This document shows, piece after piece, positions 5,530 through 8,455 of a stretch of 8,455 nucleotides of DNA; the stretch's first letter is position 1; each line of letters begins with the position of its first letter. Below the pieces are notes generated by a model, which worked only from the letters and a program-made list of their open reading frames with translations, made no database searches and was not told the origin of the DNA. The DNA is taken from positions 1-8,455 of the forward strand of contig VGMA01000068.1 in NCBI GenBank assembly GCA_016866575.1, in the 5' to 3' direction. Source of the DNA: Chlamydiota bacterium (GTDB lineage: Bacteria; Chlamydiota; Chlamydiia; Chlamydiales; VGMA01). The translations under genes were made by a program, and so were the position numbers.

Positions 5530-7680
5530 TCACCCAAAGAAGCTATGAATTTTTACAATTTCCCACTCTTGGTTTTGGATATTGCACTTAGCTCCTACAG
5601 TGAGGTCTTTTAAACTTTGTGCAAGCTTAGACTGGAAAGAAAGGATATTCTTTTCAGGGTCAGCATCCCAAGGTCCCAATAATGTGTATGTTGTTGTTTC
5701 ACCTTTGTTGTTTTGCAACGTCACAATCGTTCCAACAGATACGCGATCAGTAACGATATCTTCTGAAGAGAGAACTCTCATGCTGTTTAATTGCTGGGAT
5801 AAGAACCGAAGTTCGCTTTGTAGACGATCTCTTCTTTCTAAGGCAAATTTGAATTCGCTATTTTCTCTTAAATCGCCGTGAGATCTTGCTACTTCAATTT
5901 CTTTTGCGTTTTCCACCGTTTCTACGGTTGCAATTTGGTGGATGCGGCTCTTTAACTTGTTGTAGCCTTCTTCAGTAGTCCACACAATCCCTTCATCTTC
6001 TTCTTCTTTTTTGCCCAATTTTCCGATAGATGGGTGCACTACTTCTGCTAGAGAGTAGAGAATTTTGATGTCGTGATCTGATAGAGTTTGGCATTTTGTG
6101 CTAAGAAGTAAAATTTCTTTTACTACGTTTTTGCTTGCCCCTTGGAAAATTTGACGCACATTTTGGTAGCGTCCGCCAGAGAGGAACTGGTGCATTTTCT
6201 TGACAAGTTCTCTTTGGGTTGCATCTTGCTCAATCTTGTGAAGTAGAGTGAAAAATGCTTCAAACAGACGATTTTTCCCTTCTTGGTCGCTTAAAGGCAA
6301 GGTTGTATCGTTCATCGCTTTTTGGAAGTACCAAATGAGCACTTGTGGAGCAATCGTTGGATTATCGATGAGATCTTCAAGTTTCTTAATCACGCTAGCT
6401 TCATGTTTTGCTGATAGAAGCTCTGATAATAGATAATCTCTAAGCGGAGCAGCATCGACAATAAAAAGAAGCTTTAAGAAGATGTCTTGCCAATCTTTGC
6501 AGTTAGAGCGTACTTCAATTAAGAAACGCTTTTTGTATGCAATGACGTGGATCTCTTGAATCACATCTTCAATTTTGGTGAAGCGGTTCAATAGATCTTG
6601 AATTTTTGTTTTGTCTTCTTTGTAGTCGAGATCTTGCAAGAAGAATAGAATTTGGATTTCTTGTCCGTCAGTGATTTCTTTGTTTGCAAGGATTTCAACC
6701 AATTGCGCTCTCAAAGATTCTTTGAATGTATCGTTTTTGAAAGCAGAAGGGAAATCGCGCATGAAGGAGTAGATCATTTCAATGAGCGTATTTGCATCAG
6801 GCTTGGTGCTGAGCGCTTTTTGCAATCTCTCTTCGTGGCTAACTTCTGCGCTTCTTAAGCAAAAACAGTCGCGTACATTTTCAGGCACTTCGATGAGTGT
6901 ATCTTTTTTTACTTTCGTTCTTGCTGTCTGCCACCACTTGATCCAATCTGCTTCAGGGATCACTAGATCACAAAGCTCATCTTTGATCTCTTGAGCACTT
7001 TTTGGTCCTAAATCAGAAAGGAGCTGGCGAATCACTTTGACAGGATCTGCTTTGGCAATTTTTTCAAGTTCATCGGGGTTGCCAAATCGCATAGCAAGAA
7101 AGTGGGTTTTAGGAATAGGTAGAAGAGTTTTGAAAGCGTTGTCAAAAGAGAGATCTTTTTGTCCTGCAACGTAATCGAATTCTAAAATTACCTGCTCTCT
7201 TAAGCTAGAAACTTCCATTACTTCACCTGCGCCCCAGCCGCCTGTGTGGAGGAAAAAATTCCCTACTACCATGTGGTTGAGTACATCGAAATTGGATATG
7301 CATGAGCGAAATTTTTCTTTTTCTCTCAATCCAACTAAACGGATTTTTTGAAGAAATGAAGGATCACTTCCGTAGCGGGCCTGTAAATAATTGTATGCAA
7401 GTTCTGCTAAAGATGGCTCGTTTGTAGACTGGGTGTCAAAAATTAAACATATGAGTTTATGTTTTTTATTTGATTCAGGTAAGGCTTCCCAGAGGGGAAG
7501 TATTTGTTCAACGTAGCATCCAAAAGCATCACATAGCCCGGAATCCTTGATCCCTTGTAAGATGAGAATAGTTTCTTCAGGGTCTATCTCGTCGCTTAAA
7601 CAATATTCTTGCCAAAGACTAACAATTGAAGGGAGGTCGTTTTGATCTAAATGTGCTTGAAACTGCTTGAGATATTCCAT
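5530..7680 (-). CDS. greA: Transcription elongation factor GreA with long N-terminal extension (chlamydial type)
   Basis: GreA reactivates backtracked RNA polymerase by stimulating cleavage of the nascent RNA 3' end. The 716-residue product carries the usual GreA at residues 566-716. Its coiled-coil hairpin runs from VWTTEEGYNKLKSRI, and the tip ARSHGDLRENSEF holds the catalytic acids Asp603 and Glu606; the FKBP-like C-terminal domain (LLGPWDAD, LAQSLKDLTVG) follows. Residues 1 to about 550 are mostly helical. They include an SH3/CarD-like looking stretch at about 136-190 (HTGGWGAGEV, VILEFDY) and a Trp-rich DWIKWWQTARTKVKKD (245-260). E. coli GreA has about 158 residues, while the Chlamydia protein is about 715, so this length is normal for the phylum. 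The ATG has AAGGA five bases upstream. A weak TATATT at 7719-7714 in the 52-base gap after hemB could serve as a -10 box. The CarD-like comparison is my inference. Confidence 0.96.
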   Translation of the reverse strand: MEYLKQFQAHLDQNDLPSIVSLWQEYCLSDEIDPEETILILQGIKDSGLCDAFGCYVEQILPLWEALPESNKKHKLICLIFDTQSTNEPSLAELAYNYLQARYGSDPSFLQKIRLVGLREKEKFRSCISNFDVLNHMVVGNFFLHTGGWGAGEVMEVSSLREQVILEFDYVAGQKDLSFDNAFKTLLPIPKTHFLAMRFGNPDELEKIAKADPVKVIRQLLSDLGPKSAQEIKDELCDLVIPEADWIKWWQTARTKVKKDTLIEVPENVRDCFCLRSAEVSHEERLQKALSTKPDANTLIEMIYSFMRDFPSAFKNDTFKESLRAQLVEILANKEITDGQEIQILFFLQDLDYKEDKTKIQDLLNRFTKIEDVIQEIHVIAYKKRFLIEVRSNCKDWQDIFLKLLFIVDAAPLRDYLLSELLSAKHEASVIKKLEDLIDNPTIAPQVLIWYFQKAMNDTTLPLSDQEGKNRLFEAFFTLLHKIEQDATQRELVKKMHQFLSGGRYQNVRQIFQGASKNVVKEILLLSTKCQTLSDHDIKILYSLAEVVHPSIGKLGKKEEEDEGIVWTTEEGYNKLKSRIHQIATVETVENAKEIEVARSHGDLRENSEFKFALERRDRLQSELRFLSQQLNSMRVLSSEDIVTDRVSVGTIVTLQNNKGETTTYTLLGPWDADPEKNILSFQSKLAQSLKDLTVGAKCNIQNQEWEIVKIHSFFG

Positions 7681-7685
7681 GCAAA

Positions 7686-7690
7686 TCCTT
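7686..7690 (-). promoter_or_regulatory. Ribosome binding site of greA
   Basis: AAGGA on the minus strand, five bases before the ATG at 7680, supports the chosen greA start. Confidence 0.65.
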
Positions 7691-7732
7691 AAATGGTGAC
7701 AATCTAACTAGGTAATATACTTGAGGAGGCAA

Positions 7733-8455
7733 TTAAAGAAAAGGTGCAATGCAATTGAATCCGTAAGTAAAAATCATATCTGCTCCTGCCCGTTTTATCG
7801 AAAGGAGGGTCTCATAAAAAACTTTAGAGGCGTCTAAATACCCCTTTTCGTGTGCGCTCATGACCATCGCATACTCTCCACTTACATGATACGCAGCAAT
7901 CGGAAGATCGGTCTCTTGTTTGACTCTATAGATCACATCGAGGTAAATAGATGCGGGTTTAATGAGTAAGATATCTGCCCCTTCTTCAACATCTAGCTTC
8001 GCTTCTAAAAGAGCTTCGCGAACATTTGCTGGGTTCATTTGATAGCTTTTCTTATCGCCGAATTTGGGGCTGCTGCAAAGAGCATCTCGAAAAGGGGAGT
8101 AGAGTGAAGATGCGTACTTGGCAGCGTAAGAGATGATGTTAGTATTGATAAAACTTTCTTGATCTAAGCGCCTTCGGATCGATTTTATTCTTCCATCCAT
8201 CATATCACTAGGAGCTACAGCATCAGCTCCTTTACTTGCTAAAATAAGAGCCTGCCGCTCTAAAGCTTCTACGGTTTCATCGTTAAGTATATTGCCACTA
8301 GAGTCGATGATGCCGTCGTGCCCATGGCTTGTGTAAGGATCTAACGCCACATCGCAAATGATGAATAGGTGAGGAAAGTGCTTTTTGATTTCAAGTATCG
8401 TTAAAGGGATCAAGCTGTTTTCTAAAAATGCGCCACTAGCGGCTAAATCCTTCTC
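7733..8455 (-). CDS. hemB: Delta-aminolevulinic acid dehydratase (porphobilinogen synthase), 5' end cut by window edge
   Basis: HemB condenses two 5-aminolevulinate molecules to porphobilinogen, the second committed step of haem synthesis, in the cytosol. The visible 241 residues are in frame to the right edge, so a TTG at 8413 is an internal codon and not the start: the preceding residues EKDLAASGAFLENS continue the HemB alignment. About 85 N-terminal residues should lie outside. Seen are DVALDPYTSHGHDG (35-48), VAPSDMMDGR (80-89), YAAKYASSLYSPFRDA with an active-site Lys at codon 8119-8117, LLIKPAS with the Schiff-base Lys at codon 7960-7958, AAYHVSGEYAM, and RAGADMIFTY near the end. The first motif has Asp where zinc-dependent enzymes have Cys, so this is the magnesium-responsive, non-zinc class. 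greA follows after 52 bases on the same strand and could be co-transcribed. Confidence 0.96.
   Translation of the reverse strand, partial: EKDLAASGAFLENSLIPLTILEIKKHFPHLFIICDVALDPYTSHGHDGIIDSSGNILNDETVEALERQALILASKGADAVAPSDMMDGRIKSIRRRLDQESFINTNIISYAAKYASSLYSPFRDALCSSPKFGDKKSYQMNPANVREALLEAKLDVEEGADILLIKPASIYLDVIYRVKQETDLPIAAYHVSGEYAMVMSAHEKGYLDASKVFYETLLSIKRAGADMIFTYGFNCIAPFL

Noticed and set aside
5508..5537. TTG at 5537 as the start of rdgB
   Set aside because: The ten added residues (MGENVVVFLS) have no counterpart at the family N-terminus, and there is no Shine-Dalgarno; the ATG at 5507 fits the conserved start.
5582..6994. Plus-strand open frames inside greA (5582-5881, 6248-6436, 6652-6858, 6782-6994)
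   Set aside because: They are antisense to greA, carry no domains and show no ribosome binding sites of note.
7715..7732. GAGGAGG on the plus strand in the hemB-greA gap as a ribosome binding site
   Set aside because: No plus-strand gene follows; the sequence is antisense to hemB beyond this point.
8411..8413. TTG at 8413 as the start of hemB
   Set aside because: The frame stays open to the window edge and the upstream residues continue the HemB alignment, so the gene is simply cut by the window.

Overview
The window looks like chromosomal DNA of a member of the Chlamydiae, more likely an environmental (Parachlamydia/Waddlia/Simkania-like) lineage than the genus Chlamydia. The main evidence is a 716-residue GreA with a very long helical N-terminal extension, which is the chlamydial form of this factor. 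A Ham1/RdgB protein that closely resembles the chlamydial version as I remember it, and an OppA lipoprotein with a PG-type NlpC/P60 neighbour, fit the same assignment. The DNA is AT-rich and gene-dense with short spacers. As I recall, nqrA and a small gene lie between hemB and greA in Chlamydia trachomatis; here hemB and greA are direct neighbours. The lineage call is inference.

Layout from right to left, following the mostly minus-strand transcription: hemB (5' end cut by the right edge), a 52-base gap, greA, rdgB/Ham1 (22-base gap) and a YacP/Rae1-like NYN ribonuclease gene that overlaps rdgB by 13 bases. An 82-base AT-rich spacer follows. Then come two genes overlapping by 4 bases (ATGA), a DUF268-type protein and a class I SAM methyltransferase, both with N-terminal signal peptides. 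They converge, 15 bases apart, on the only plus-strand gene, a cytoplasmic-looking NlpC/P60 cysteine peptidase. A 162-base divergent spacer separates that gene from oppA (minus strand), which overlaps by one base (TGATG) a small exported protein gene cut by the left edge.

Three functional themes can be read. (1) greA-rdgB-yacP would combine rescue of stalled RNA polymerase, clearing of non-canonical purine NTPs, and ribosome-associated RNA cleavage, so it resembles an information quality-control cluster. (2) Divergent oppA and NlpC/P60 genes suggest uptake and cleavage of peptidoglycan-derived peptides. (3) The exported methyltransferase-like pair is the least explained part and the best candidate for something undescribed, because SAM-dependent enzymes are not expected in the periplasm. 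Host-directed secretion, or an exported fold that has lost SAM chemistry, are the two main readings.

The only spacers over 75 bases are 1894-2055 and 4353-4434; both hold AT-rich inverted repeats and possible promoter elements. No tRNA, rRNA, insertion sequence, CRISPR array or convincing intrinsic terminator was seen.
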